Assembly: GCA_963422385.1 (NCBI GenBank)
Contig: OY729432.1
Coordinates: 496,001-560,000 of the forward strand
DNA from: JAJDTQ01 sp963422385
Lineage (GTDB): Bacteria > Desulfobacterota > Binatia > UBA9968 > JAJDTQ01
Length of the DNA: 64,000 nt
Reading direction: 5' to 3'
Shown here: in pieces, positions 36,598 to 45,098 of the stretch
Layout of the letters: every line of letters starts with the position of its first letter
Numbering within the stretch: the stretch's first letter is position 1
Notes under the pieces: generated by a model
What the model was told of the DNA's origin: nothing
The model's input: only the letters and a program-made list of their open reading frames with translations
Databases searched by the model: none
Position numbers and translations under genes: made by a program

Positions 36598-36921
36598 GTG
36601 AATCGATTCTGTCTCGTCTGTCAGAACGTCGACTGCAAAAGTCGGGGCTCCGAGGAGTTGATGAAGGAGCTGCAGGAGCGGGTGGCAGCCAAAGGGCTGG
36701 ATGACGTGGAGGTGCGTTCCTACATGTGCTTCGGCGCCTGTCAGGAAGGCCCCAACATGGTCGTCTATCCGGACAAGTGCTGGTATGCCGGGGTGAAGAG
36801 CGAGGACGTGGACGATGTCGTCGCGCATCTGGCCGGTGGACCGCAGGTGGACCGGCTGGACAAGATCGACCCTTCGCTCAAGGAACTCATCTACCAATTG
36901 CTCGATACCGGAGTCTTTTAG
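36598..36921 (+). CDS. NuoE-like thioredoxin-fold [2Fe-2S] ferredoxin
   Basis: A 107-residue protein with the cysteine pattern of thioredoxin-like [2Fe-2S] ferredoxins: FCLVCQNVDCKSRG near the start and YMCFGACQEGPNMVVYP in the middle. The GTG at 36598 has TAAGGAG at good spacing. The NuoF-like gene starts five bases after its stop. In complex I and related NAD-linked enzymes this protein sits beside the NuoF subunit, so together they probably form a small NADH diaphorase. Confidence 0.9.
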   Translation: MNRFCLVCQNVDCKSRGSEELMKELQERVAAKGLDDVEVRSYMCFGACQEGPNMVVYPDKCWYAGVKSEDVDDVVAHLAGGPQVDRLDKIDPSLKELIYQLLDTGVF

Positions 36922-36926
36922 CCGTC

Positions 36927-38159
36927 ATGGAAGGCATCCTGTTCCCGCGGGGCGTGGTCGAGGGGCCCGAAGACCTTGACGCCTATCGTTCGAGAGGCGG
37001 TTATCAGGCCGTCGGCGGGCTGGGAGAACTATCCCCCGAAGACATCATCGCCAGGGTGGACGCCTCGGGTCTGCGCGGCCGGGGCGGCGCGGGATTTCCC
37101 ACGGGCAAGAAGATGGCGCTGACCCTGGAATGCCCCGAAACGCCCCGCTACGTGGTCATGAACGGGGGCGAGGACGAGCCCGGTAGCAACAAAGACCGCG
37201 TGCTCATAGAGAATGTTCCCCATCTTCTCCTCGAAGGGATCATTCTCTCGGCCTACGCGGTGCAGGCGGAGAAAGCCTACCTCTACATCAACCACGGCTA
37301 TGAAGCAGCCACGCGCTCGGTGGAGACCGCCATGCGTGAAGCCCGTGAGGCGGGCCACTGGGGCGAGAACATCGCCGGTTCCGGTTTCAGCCTCGAACTC
37401 GTGCTGGTAGCGGCCCCGTCGAACTATGTCGCCGGAGAGGATACCGCGGCCCTGGAAGTCATCGAGGGCAAAGAGCCCCTGCCCCGGCAAAAGCCGCCTT
37501 TCCCGGTCACCGCCGGCCTGTTCGGCAAGCCCAGCCTCGTCAACAACGTCGAAACCTTCGGCAACATCGCGCCCATCGTTTCCAAAGGGCCGGAGTGGTA
37601 CCGCTCCTTCGGCACCGGCGAGAGCCCCGGCACCATGATCTTCTCGCTGGGGGACGAGGTGGAGAGGCCCGGCGTCTACGAGCTTCCCCTGGGGACCCCC
37701 CTGCGGCGTCTCGTGGAAGAATGCGGCGGCGGCTTGAAGGGCGGCAAGGGCATCAAGACGGTCCTGCCGGGAGGCCCGTCATCGGGGTTTCTGCTACCCG
37801 ATCACCTCGACGTACCGCTCGACCACGCATCCTTGCGGGAAGCCGGCTCGTCCATCGGATGCGGCGTCGTCAAGGTTCTCACCGAAGACGATTCGGTGGT
37901 GGATGAAGTGGTACGGATCGCGGATTTCTTTGCCAGAGAGTCCTGCGGCCAGTGCCCGGCATGCCGCATGGAAACGAACATGCTGGCGGCGCTGCTCAAA
38001 AAGGTTCAGCAGGGCCAGGGGAACGATGCGCTGACGGAACAGTTAGGCAAGGTGATCGCCTTCAACAAGGGGAAAGGGTTCTGCAGCCTCATCAATATGC
38101 CCGGCCCGCCCATCGAGAGCGCCGTCCGGCTCTTCCCCGACGAGTTTCGCGGCGTGTGA
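36927..38159 (+). CDS. NuoF-like NADH-binding FMN/[4Fe-4S] protein
   Basis: A 410-residue homologue of the 51-kDa subunit of complex I. The NADH site reads GLRGRGGAGFPTGKKM, the FMN site MNGGEDEPGSNKDR, and the NYVAGEDTAALEVIEG stretch is conserved. The [4Fe-4S] cysteines lie in SCGQCPACR and the later FCSLIN. No other complex I genes are present, so this is a stand-alone diaphorase. Adjacent to the BoxB-like oxygenase, it is a plausible NADH-driven reductase. Length is slightly short of the usual 420-440 but no motif is missing. Confidence 0.93.
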   Translation: MEGILFPRGVVEGPEDLDAYRSRGGYQAVGGLGELSPEDIIARVDASGLRGRGGAGFPTGKKMALTLECPETPRYVVMNGGEDEPGSNKDRVLIENVPHLLLEGIILSAYAVQAEKAYLYINHGYEAATRSVETAMREAREAGHWGENIAGSGFSLELVLVAAPSNYVAGEDTAALEVIEGKEPLPRQKPPFPVTAGLFGKPSLVNNVETFGNIAPIVSKGPEWYRSFGTGESPGTMIFSLGDEVERPGVYELPLGTPLRRLVEECGGGLKGGKGIKTVLPGGPSSGFLLPDHLDVPLDHASLREAGSSIGCGVVKVLTEDDSVVDEVVRIADFFARESCGQCPACRMETNMLAALLKKVQQGQGNDALTEQLGKVIAFNKGKGFCSLINMPGPPIESAVRLFPDEFRGV

Positions 38160-38177
38160 CCGGCGGTGGGCCGTGCT

Positions 38178-38363
38178 TCACAGATTCAGGTTCTTCGTCG
38201 GCACGTTGAAGACCACGCCGTCGGCGTTCCTCACGAGACACATGTCGTTGCTCCACTCCTTCACCACATCGACCTCGTCTCCCGGCGAGAACGCCGCTTC
38301 CTCGATTCCGGAATTCTTGGTTGACTGATACTTGCAGGTAAACGCTTCCTTGACGCTGGCCAT
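38178..38363 (-). CDS. Small SH3-like protein of unknown function
   Basis: A 61-residue protein with a purine-rich GGGAGGGG sequence upstream of its ATG. It reads FSPGDEVDVVKEWSNDMCLV and VVFNVPTKNLNL, which looks like a small SH3-type beta barrel. It converges with the NuoF-like gene, with 18 bp between their stops. I do not recognise a function. Confidence 0.55.
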   Translation of the reverse strand: MASVKEAFTCKYQSTKNSGIEEAAFSPGDEVDVVKEWSNDMCLVRNADGVVFNVPTKNLNL

Positions 38364-38400
38364 TTCAGGCCCCTCCCTTCCCTTTGATCTGTATCAGCGC

Positions 38401-39081
38401 TCAGTCCCGCCAACTGCCGTGGCGGGTCGGATGCCGCAATGCCTCTCCCAGGCGCTTCAGGAAAATCGCCCGGGGCACCTCCCTGGCGCCGAGGCTCAGC
38501 ATATGGGAGGTTGTAACCTGCGCATCGATGAAATGGAAGCCCCATCCCGCGAGCCGGTCCACCAACCGTGCCACTGCCACCTTGGAGGCGTCCGTCTCGC
38601 GGTGGAACATCGACTCGCCGAAGAACCCCCTGCCCAGAGCAATGCCGTAGATGCCTCCGACGAGGTCCTCACCGAGCCAGATCTCCGCTGAATGGGCCAC
38701 TCCCGCTTCGTGGAGGCGCACATAAGCCTGTTCCATTTCCGGCGTGATCCAGGTGCCCTCCTGGTCGCGCCGCTCCACGGTTGCACAAGCCCGGATCACG
38801 CCCTCAAAGTCCTCGTCGAAGGTGACCCGGTATCTCCCCTGGTTCAAGACGCGCCGCAGCCGCCTGGAGACATGGAAGTCGTCGAGGTCGAGGACGCACC
38901 GGGGGTCCGGCGACCACCACAGGATCGGCTCCCCTTCGCTGTACCAAGGGAAGATGCCCATGGAGTAGGCCAGCAGAATGCGAGCGCTGCCAAGGTCGCC
39001 ACCCACCGCCAGCAGCCCGCCGGGTTCCGCCTCGTGCGGGGAGGGAAAAGCGAGGTGACGGTTCAAGCGATAGACCGGCAT
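38401..39081 (-). CDS. aat: Leucyl/phenylalanyl-tRNA-protein transferase
   Basis: A 226-residue Aat enzyme, which adds Leu or Phe to N-terminal Arg/Lys of proteins and so marks them for ClpS/ClpAP degradation. Motifs include GGLLAVGGDLGSARILLAYSMGIFPWYS, abbreviated here as GGLLAVGGDL and GIFPWY, then WWSPDPRCVL and the catalytic-region WLGEDLVGGIYGIALG and FFGESMFH. The start ATG 39081 gives the family's normal length. The small SH3-like gene follows 37 bp downstream on the same strand. Confidence 0.96.
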   Translation of the reverse strand: MPVYRLNRHLAFPSPHEAEPGGLLAVGGDLGSARILLAYSMGIFPWYSEGEPILWWSPDPRCVLDLDDFHVSRRLRRVLNQGRYRVTFDEDFEGVIRACATVERRDQEGTWITPEMEQAYVRLHEAGVAHSAEIWLGEDLVGGIYGIALGRGFFGESMFHRETDASKVAVARLVDRLAGWGFHFIDAQVTTSHMLSLGAREVPRAIFLKRLGEALRHPTRHGSWRD

Positions 39082-39380
39082 GGATGGTGCAATGGTGCAG
39101 AATCGAGGCAGTGGATGCAAGGAAATGCCGTGAATTGGCGTTATCGACGCCGATGGGAATCGGTTTTTCGGTGCACTGTGCTTCGATGCTACGCGGGATT
39201 CGCGCTACGCCCTACCATGAAATACGCTGGTGCCACCATCGTCGGCCTGGTGTCCTCCATCGCGTTTCTCGACGTGCCGCGGGACCGAGGTAAAGGCTTG
39301 TCCAGCGTTCAGGTTCGGGTGGAACGAACTCTCGGGACTTTGGACGGCAATCGTGATATATTCTGGACGGGGAGACTTTC

Positions 39381-39749
39381 ATGTTCAAGAGAATCGACCA
39401 TGTAGCGCTCCACGTCGCGGATCTGGACCGTACCATCGCCTTCTACGAGGAGCACTTCGGCTTCCGGAAGTACTTTCAGCACGAGGCCACGGCGGGGATG
39501 CAGATCGCGTACCTGAAGCTCGGAGACACCGTTCTGGAACTGACCCACAGAAGCGAGGGCTCCATGACCGGGTTTCATTTCTGCCTGGAGACCGACAACT
39601 TCGACGAAACGGTGGCGGAGCTGCAACAGCGCGGCGTAACGCTGCTGCGGGCGCCCCACGGTACCGCGGCGCGGGAGCCGCGAGAGGAGGGCTGGCGCCG
39701 GGTCGTCTTCGGAGGCCCCGACGGCGAGCAGATCGAATTGCGTGGGTAG
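39381..39749 (+). CDS. VOC-family (glyoxalase/bleomycin-resistance-like) protein
   Basis: A 122-residue VOC protein. Two beta-alpha-beta-beta-beta modules are visible: KRIDHVALHVADLDRTIAFYEE and a second half with MTGFHFCLETDNFDETVAELQ. Probable metal ligands are His in DHVAL, Glu in LELTHR, His in GFHFCL and Glu in GEQIEL, which fits a glyoxalase-I-like site. The ATG at 39381 follows GGGGAGACTTTC. It is possibly co-transcribed with the small zinc-ribbon gene. Confidence 0.92.
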   Translation: MFKRIDHVALHVADLDRTIAFYEEHFGFRKYFQHEATAGMQIAYLKLGDTVLELTHRSEGSMTGFHFCLETDNFDETVAELQQRGVTLLRAPHGTAAREPREEGWRRVVFGGPDGEQIELRG

Positions 39750-39768
39750 CCGGTAATCCGGAACCATC

Positions 39769-40077
39769 ATGCCGGATCAGGAACCTCGGACGATCAAGCT
39801 GGATTGCCCCTGCTGCGGCGCGACCCTGATCGTGGACCCATCGCTGGCGGTGGTGTTACGGCACGAGCTGCCGCCGCCGCAGCACAAGGCGCCGGAACTC
39901 AAGGACGCCGGCCGCCTGCTTCGGGAAGAAGCGACACAGCGCGACCAGAAGTACCGTCACATCCTCGATGCGGAAAAAGACAGGGGCACGGTGCTGGACC
40001 GAAAGTTCCAGGAGTTGCTCAAGAAGGCCAAGGACGAGCCCATCGAGAAGCCCCTCAAGGACATCGACCTCGACTAG
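39769..40077 (+). CDS. Small protein with N-terminal zinc-ribbon-like motif
   Basis: A 102-residue hydrophilic protein. Near the start, IKLDCPCCGATLIVDPSLA shows one CxxC pair, as in half of a zinc ribbon. The rest is charged and probably helical (DAEKDRGTVLDRKFQELLKKAK). The family occurs in other environmental bacteria as an unnamed protein. It lies 19 bp after the VOC gene and 71 bp before the Rieske oxygenase. I cannot assign a role. Confidence 0.7.
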   Translation: MPDQEPRTIKLDCPCCGATLIVDPSLAVVLRHELPPPQHKAPELKDAGRLLREEATQRDQKYRHILDAEKDRGTVLDRKFQELLKKAKDEPIEKPLKDIDLD

Positions 40078-40148
40078 TGTCGTGTCCGAGTAAAGCAGGA
40101 ACCTACTGCGAGGCAGGGAAATGGGTCCATTTGCCAAGGGATAGCGGG

Positions 40149-41378
40149 ATGAATCACCTGAACGATCTCGTGGACACCCGGCAAGGGTTGCTGGACCGCC
40201 GGATCTTCGTCTCCCGGGACATCTACCAGCAGGAGCTGGAGCGGATCTTCGCACGCTGCTGGCTGTTCCTGGGACACGAGACCCAGGTCCCCAATCCCAA
40301 CGACTTCCTGGCCACCTACATGGGAGAGGACCCGGTGCTGCTGTGCCGGGGCGGGGACGGCATCATCCGGGCGTTCCTGAACATGTGCCGCCACCGGGGC
40401 AACCGGGTATGCCGTGCCGACCAGGGCAACGCCACGTCGTTCATGTGCACCTATCACGGCTGGTGCTACAGCAACGACGGCAAGCTCATCGGCGTCCCAG
40501 GCATGAAGGAGATCTACAGCGGCGAATTGGACATGACGCGGTGGGGCCTGGTGGAAGTGGCCCAACTGGACAGCTACAAAGGGCTGATCTTTGCCACCTT
40601 CGACCCCAAGGCCCCGTCCCTGTTGGAGTATCTCGGCGGCCAGGAGCAGGAGTTGGGGGTCATGTTCGACCGTCGCGCCGGCGGCACCGAGATCATCGGC
40701 GGCGTGCACAAGTGGATCATGAACGCCAACTGGAAGTATGCCGCGGACAATTTCTTCGGGGACGACGGCCACCATACCGTCACCCACGTGTCGGTCCGCG
40801 AGGTCCCCGTCGACGACCTGTCCTACCCCCGCACCAACGAGGACCCCCGCCCCCATGCCGACGACGTCGGTTTCACCAGGGTTGCCGGAGGCATCTTCCG
40901 GGACTACCTGCTCGACCACTTCGACGAGACGGTCCAACGCATCGGCCCCGACCTCGCCCAACAGGCAGGGCTGGTCACCACCGTCTTCCCCAACGTCTCG
41001 CCGAACTTCATCCGCCACATGATTCGCGTCTGGCACCCCCGTGGCCCCGAGAAGACCGAGATCTGGTCCTACTGCGTCGTCGACAAGGAAGCGCCCCCGG
41101 AAGTGAAGACCGCCATGCGCCGGCACCTCACCCAGACCTTCGGACCCAGCGGCAACCTCGAGCAGGACGACATGAACAACTGGGAGCAGTGCACCGGCAC
41201 CGCCCGTGGCGGCGTCGCCCGGCGATACCCCCAGAACATCCAGGCCCACCTCGGACACGAGGAAAAGTCCGGCGCCTTCGGCGGCGGCAAGCGCCTCCGT
41301 CAATTCTACGCCCGCTGGTCCATGATGATGGAAGCCGAGAGCTGGGGCGACATGGACCTGGGGACGAAGTACTACTGA
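40149..41378 (+). CDS. Rieske non-heme iron oxygenase, alpha subunit
   Basis: A 409-residue aromatic ring-hydroxylating oxygenase large subunit. The Rieske cluster motif is CRHRGNRVCRADQGN with CTYHGWCY (C-x-H then C-x-x-H). The mononuclear iron site is in NFFGDDGHHTVTH, with a C-terminal Asp expected later. ATG 40149 is preferred to the upstream frame that overlaps the previous gene. No small (beta) subunit, ferredoxin or reductase gene is adjacent, so electrons must come from elsewhere. Substrate is unknown. Confidence 0.94.
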   Translation: MNHLNDLVDTRQGLLDRRIFVSRDIYQQELERIFARCWLFLGHETQVPNPNDFLATYMGEDPVLLCRGGDGIIRAFLNMCRHRGNRVCRADQGNATSFMCTYHGWCYSNDGKLIGVPGMKEIYSGELDMTRWGLVEVAQLDSYKGLIFATFDPKAPSLLEYLGGQEQELGVMFDRRAGGTEIIGGVHKWIMNANWKYAADNFFGDDGHHTVTHVSVREVPVDDLSYPRTNEDPRPHADDVGFTRVAGGIFRDYLLDHFDETVQRIGPDLAQQAGLVTTVFPNVSPNFIRHMIRVWHPRGPEKTEIWSYCVVDKEAPPEVKTAMRRHLTQTFGPSGNLEQDDMNNWEQCTGTARGGVARRYPQNIQAHLGHEEKSGAFGGGKRLRQFYARWSMMMEAESWGDMDLGTKYY

Positions 41379-41417
41379 CGGTCTTTGGTTAGTTTCGGAT
41401 CAGCATGATTGCGTCGT

Positions 41418-41645
41418 TCACGAGCCCCCCGTCTCGCCGATCCACAATGCTGCCCGCCGCGGACAAAGAGCGGTGACTCCAAGTACGATCAGGTACCCCG
41501 CTACCAAGAACAACAGACCGGCGATCGCGGATAGGAAGACCAGATGGTAACCTGATTGCCGCACAATGTAGAATCGGGTTACGTGGCACCGGTAGAGGAA
41601 CCAGTAGCCAAGAAGAGCCGGAAGGATGATCAGACTTAGGGCCAC
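41418..41645 (-). CDS. Small membrane protein, possibly a truncated larger gene
   Basis: A 75-residue open frame from GTG 41645 with two hydrophobic segments (SLIILPALLGYWFLYRC and LVFLSAIAGLLFLVAGYLIV). The pattern resembles the N-terminal part of longer unnamed membrane proteins, so it may be truncated. It follows a 61-residue frame by 12 bp on the same strand and may be cotranscribed with it. Confidence 0.4.
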   Translation of the reverse strand: MALSLIILPALLGYWFLYRCHVTRFYIVRQSGYHLVFLSAIAGLLFLVAGYLIVLGVTALCPRRAALWIGETGGS

Positions 41646-41657
41646 CGGAGGGTTTTC

Positions 41658-41843
41658 TTACTCTTCAGAAGAAGACGACTCCCTGTGCGGTTTTTTTGGC
41701 CAGTTCTCCATTGCCCTCGCAGCCTCTCGAATCGCCTCACGCCCAGTTTCGCTACGAAGAAGTTCACCGCCTTTGATGTAGAGTTCACCACGCCGTGTGA
41801 CGTGAAATTTCGGGCCGTCTTTGGTTTTCAGGTCCTTAGCCAT
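41658..41843 (-). CDS. Small hydrophilic unknown protein
   Basis: A 61-residue charged protein starting MAKDLKTKDGPKFHVTRRGE. AAGGATGAG lies upstream of the ATG. Codon use looks natural and it precedes the small membrane protein gene. I do not recognise a family. Confidence 0.45.
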   Translation of the reverse strand: MAKDLKTKDGPKFHVTRRGELYIKGGELLRSETGREAIREAARAMENWPKKPHRESSSSEE

Positions 41844-42093
41844 ACATCACTCATCCTTGGTTCTGGACCGGATGCTCTTGACTCAGCATGCGGCAGCTAT
41901 CATGGTGCAGGGTTTACCGAAGCCGGCTTTTCTTCTCAACGGTGACGCTCCCGGGTTTTTTGGGACTTGTCAAGAGCCGTGCCTTTCAAACTGAGGCAGT
42001 ACCGATCCTTACTACCTTTGCCGGTGTTGCCGCTAGGTAGCCGGTCCACGAGTCCATCAACCGGCGGCGCTGTCGAGCAGTCGGACAATCAGC

Positions 42094-42371
42094 CTAGGTG
42101 TGAGGCGGGAACCAAGTGCACCAAGTTCCGGCGATTTGCAGCAAGAAGCCGGGAACCAAGAACACTAGCCCATACCAGCCCCGGCGAGATTGCAGCAGTA
42201 GCGCCTTTTGCAGTTTTTGATTGCCGTTCCACATAGTCGCTGCAAGTTCGGCCGCCGTTTTCTTGGAAATCAAGACGGCCGAAGTCAACACTAGACACCG
42301 GCGATGTCCATGATGAGCCCCACCGTGCTCAACCAGCGCACGTCGCCAAGGACCAAGCAGTAGTCCAACAG
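42094..42371 (-). pseudogene. Frameshifted small membrane protein
   Basis: On the minus strand one frame gives LLDYCLVLGDVRWLSTVGLI and then stops near 42304. A second frame continues with LTSAVLISKKTAAELAATMW, then GWYGLVFLVPGFLLQIAGTW, ending at 42094. Together they give one small protein with about three hydrophobic segments, broken by a one- or two-base indel near 42305. The start is uncertain (CTG 42371 or TTG 42368 after GGAGGA). Function unknown. Confidence 0.45.
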
Positions 42372-42459
42372 AACTCCTCCAACTCGTGAAGTTGTGACAT
42401 GCTTGTGACACCGTCGATTTCTCCTCCTGCGAACATCTCACCTAACTATCTGAAGAGAT

Positions 42460-42535
<76 letters not shown>

Positions 42536-42799
42536 CAGGAAGGTTGCGTCAGAGGGGACCTTAATTTAACAGCCGGGCGCGCGTGTCAGCAAGCATTGGC
42601 GCATATACTGTCATTGAGCCCCTGAACCAGCAGGGACAACTTTCCGCCGAGTATTCGGACCGGTTCAGCCTCTCCTCTGGAGCCCGGATCAAGTCCGGGG
42701 TCACGGAGAGGTGTTGCCGGGGACGCGCGGTGGTCGCCCGGTACCGGGCAGCGCCGTTGCCTCATCTGGTATCAGTGACGATTCGGGCGTAGGCGGGCG

Positions 42800-43597
42800 C
42801 TACCGCGCCGCCATCCGCCCTCCCTCCACCGGCAGATCCGCGCCGGTGATGTAGTCGGCCCAGCGGGAGGCCAGGAACAGCACCGGGCCGACGAAGTCTT
42901 CGACCTCGCCTTTGCGTCCAAGGGCGGGCGGGGTGAACTCGCCGGCGGCGTGGGAGGGCTCGGGGCCTTGGCCGGCGCCCTTCGCGAGGGCCTCGTACTC
43001 GTAGATGGTGGTCAGGCGGTTGGGCGTGAAACCCGGACTGACGGAGTTGACGTTGATGTTGTCCCGGCCCAGCTCCACGGCCATCTGCCGGGTGAGCATG
43101 ACAACGCCGCCCTTGGCCGCGCTGTAGGCGGAGCCGCCGGCGGTGCCCCGGTGTCCGGCGATGGAGGCGATGTTGACGATCTTGCCGCCGCCCTGGCGCT
43201 TCATCACCGGCGCCACGTGGCGCGTGCTCAGGTAGGCGGCCTTGAGGCAGATGTCCAGCACGAAGTCCCATTCGCCGGGCTCCATGTCCGTGATACTCTT
43301 GGGCGGGTAGATCTGTACGGCCGCGGCATTGACCACCACGTTGATGGCGCCGAAGCGTTCCACCACTCCGGCCACCATGCGGGCCACGTCCGCGTCCTCG
43401 GAGACGTCTCCGGTGGCGGGCACTGCTTCCACGTCCCCGGTGAGCTTGTCGATGCACTCGAGGGCCTTTTCTTCCTTGAGGTCGTTGACGGCCAGCTTCG
43501 CGCCGTGATCGGCGAAACCCTGCGAGAAGGCGGTGCCCAGCACTCCGGCGCCGCCGGTGATCAGAACCACTTTGTCCTTGAGTCCGAGATCTCTCAT
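42800..43597 (-). CDS. Short-chain dehydrogenase/reductase (SDR)
   Basis: A 265-residue classical SDR. The cofactor loop reads VVLITGGAGVLGTAFSQGFA, NVVVNAAAV is the NAG-like motif, and the catalytic YxxxK is in GSAYSAAKGGVVM with Ser in NIASIAGHRG. The Asp after beta-2 (AVNDLKEE) suggests NAD(H) rather than NADP(H). It lies 72 bp downstream of the isochorismatase-like gene on the same strand and may act in the same pathway. Substrate unknown. Confidence 0.94.
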   Translation of the reverse strand: MRDLGLKDKVVLITGGAGVLGTAFSQGFADHGAKLAVNDLKEEKALECIDKLTGDVEAVPATGDVSEDADVARMVAGVVERFGAINVVVNAAAVQIYPPKSITDMEPGEWDFVLDICLKAAYLSTRHVAPVMKRQGGGKIVNIASIAGHRGTAGGSAYSAAKGGVVMLTRQMAVELGRDNINVNSVSPGFTPNRLTTIYEYEALAKGAGQGPEPSHAAGEFTPPALGRKGEVEDFVGPVLFLASRWADYITGADLPVEGGRMAAR

Positions 43598-43669
43598 TTG
43601 AAGCTCTCCCGCCTTCCGGTCACCCGCCGTACGAGGCGCCGGAGTGCATCGGTCTTCCGTCGTCAGTCT

Positions 43670-44377
43670 CTATCGCCGGGCCGCCCGAAGCGCCGGACCC
43701 GCGTGCAGCGACTCGACGTGGGCCACGGCCTCCGCCCGGGTCACCACCGTCGCGTACTTGCTGTTCATCTCGTAGAGGTTCACGAGGTGCGAGAACCGGG
43801 AGCGGTCGAACGTCCCTTCCTCCACCACGAACACGGGAAAGCCGTAGGAGTAGCCGTCGATGACGCTTGACCGGACGCAACCGGAGGTCGAGCAGCCGGT
43901 GACGATGAGCGAGTCCACGTTCTTGCGCGTCAGGTAGGTGATCAGGTGGGTGCCGAAGAACGCGCTGGCGCGGGCCTTGTGCACCACGTACTCGTCCTTG
44001 CGCGGACGGATCATCTGCGGAAATTCCACCGCCAGGTCGGTCATGGTGGTGGGTTCCCTGGCACGCTTGGTGGCGTTGCCGAACACCGCCTTGAAGTCGG
44101 GGTCGCTGGTGGAGTAGATCACCGGCACCTTGCTCTTGCGGCACGCGACCAGCAGTTTCCGAATGTGCGGCAACGCTTGCCAGGCGGCCTTGCCGCAGCT
44201 CGACCGGAATTCGTCGATGGCGGCCAGGGTTTCCTGGGCCCTGGTCCCGGTAAAGGACGTGATGACGTCGATGATCAGCAATGCCGGACGCTGTCCGAAC
44301 GCCTGCTTGCCGGTGTAACCGGCCTTCTCGTAGACCTTGCGGTCATACTCCGGGATAATCTTTTCCCAATCTCTCAT
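43670..44377 (-). CDS. Isochorismatase-family cysteine hydrolase
   Basis: A 235-residue cysteine hydrolase. The catalytic triad is visible as Asp in ALLIIDVITSFTG, Lys in EYVVHKARASAFFGT and Cys in IVTGCSTSGCVRSS. GAGGAGGACGGGA precedes ATG 44377. The family includes isochorismatases, nicotinamidases and N-carbamoylsarcosine amidases. The N-terminal 35 residues and FFGTHL resemble N-carbamoyl-type amidases most, but that is a guess. With the SDR it forms a two-gene unit. Confidence 0.92.
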   Translation of the reverse strand: MRDWEKIIPEYDRKVYEKAGYTGKQAFGQRPALLIIDVITSFTGTRAQETLAAIDEFRSSCGKAAWQALPHIRKLLVACRKSKVPVIYSTSDPDFKAVFGNATKRAREPTTMTDLAVEFPQMIRPRKDEYVVHKARASAFFGTHLITYLTRKNVDSLIVTGCSTSGCVRSSVIDGYSYGFPVFVVEEGTFDRSRFSHLVNLYEMNSKYATVVTRAEAVAHVESLHAGPALRAARR

Positions 44378-44436
44378 TCCCGTCCTCCTCTTGGGCAGTA
44401 CCATATATCAAGCGACGGATGACACTCAAATGCGGT

Positions 44437-45063
44437 TCACGTCCGCAACGCGGCCAGCATGTCCCGTGCAGCAGCCCGGGGGCCGGGCGCTTCGGAGATG
44501 GCGGAGATGAGGGCGATGCGCGCCGTGCCGTGGGCCCTGATCTCGGGCAGGTGGTGCTGCTTGATGCCGCCTAGGGCGAAGACCGGCAGCGACGCACGCT
44601 CCGTGGCGGCCTTGAGCGAGGCGGGGCCCTGGGGGTCTCCGAAGGGCAGCTTGGAGGAGGTGGCGTAGACGGGTCCGAACAGGACGAAGTCCGCGCCCGC
44701 GTCCGAGGCCGCGTGGACTTCCGCCGGGGAATGGGTGGAGACGCCGATCTTCCGGTCCGGACCGAGGAGTTCCCGGGCGACTTTCACGGGCATGGAATTC
44801 GCCGCCAAGTGCACACCGGCGGCATCCGCGGCCAGGACCACGTCCACGCGGTCGTTGATGAAGAGCTCGGCGCTGTAGCGGTCGCACAGCCGCTTCACGT
44901 CCCGGGCCAACTCCAGCAGCGCCCGGCCGCCCAGGTCCTTCTCCCGGAGCTGCACGGCGCGGATGCCGCCCTCCAGGGCCTGCTCCAGCACCCACGTGAA
45001 CTCGCGGCCCCCGGTGGTCTTGCGATCGGTGACGAGATACAGGTCGAAATCGACGGTTCTCAA
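44437..45063 (-). CDS. thiE: Thiamine-phosphate synthase
   Basis: A 208-residue TIM-barrel enzyme that joins hydroxymethylpyrimidine diphosphate and thiazole phosphate. Motifs include LYLVTDRKTTGGREF, VQLREKDLGGRALLELA, LFINDRVDVVLAADAAGVHL and FVLFGPVYATSSK. It ends the thiS-thiG-thiE operon, 35 bp after thiG. Length is normal. No thiC or thiD is in the window. Confidence 0.95.
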   Translation of the reverse strand: MRTVDFDLYLVTDRKTTGGREFTWVLEQALEGGIRAVQLREKDLGGRALLELARDVKRLCDRYSAELFINDRVDVVLAADAAGVHLAANSMPVKVARELLGPDRKIGVSTHSPAEVHAASDAGADFVLFGPVYATSSKLPFGDPQGPASLKAATERASLPVFALGGIKQHHLPEIRAHGTARIALISAISEAPGPRAAARDMLAALRT

Positions 45064-45098
45064 GGGTCGGCTGCCTGGAGGTCGTTTGCGACCATCGA

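Noticed and set aside
42089..42298. A 69-codon minus-strand frame
   Set aside because: It is another frame of the broken membrane protein and lacks hydrophobic segments.
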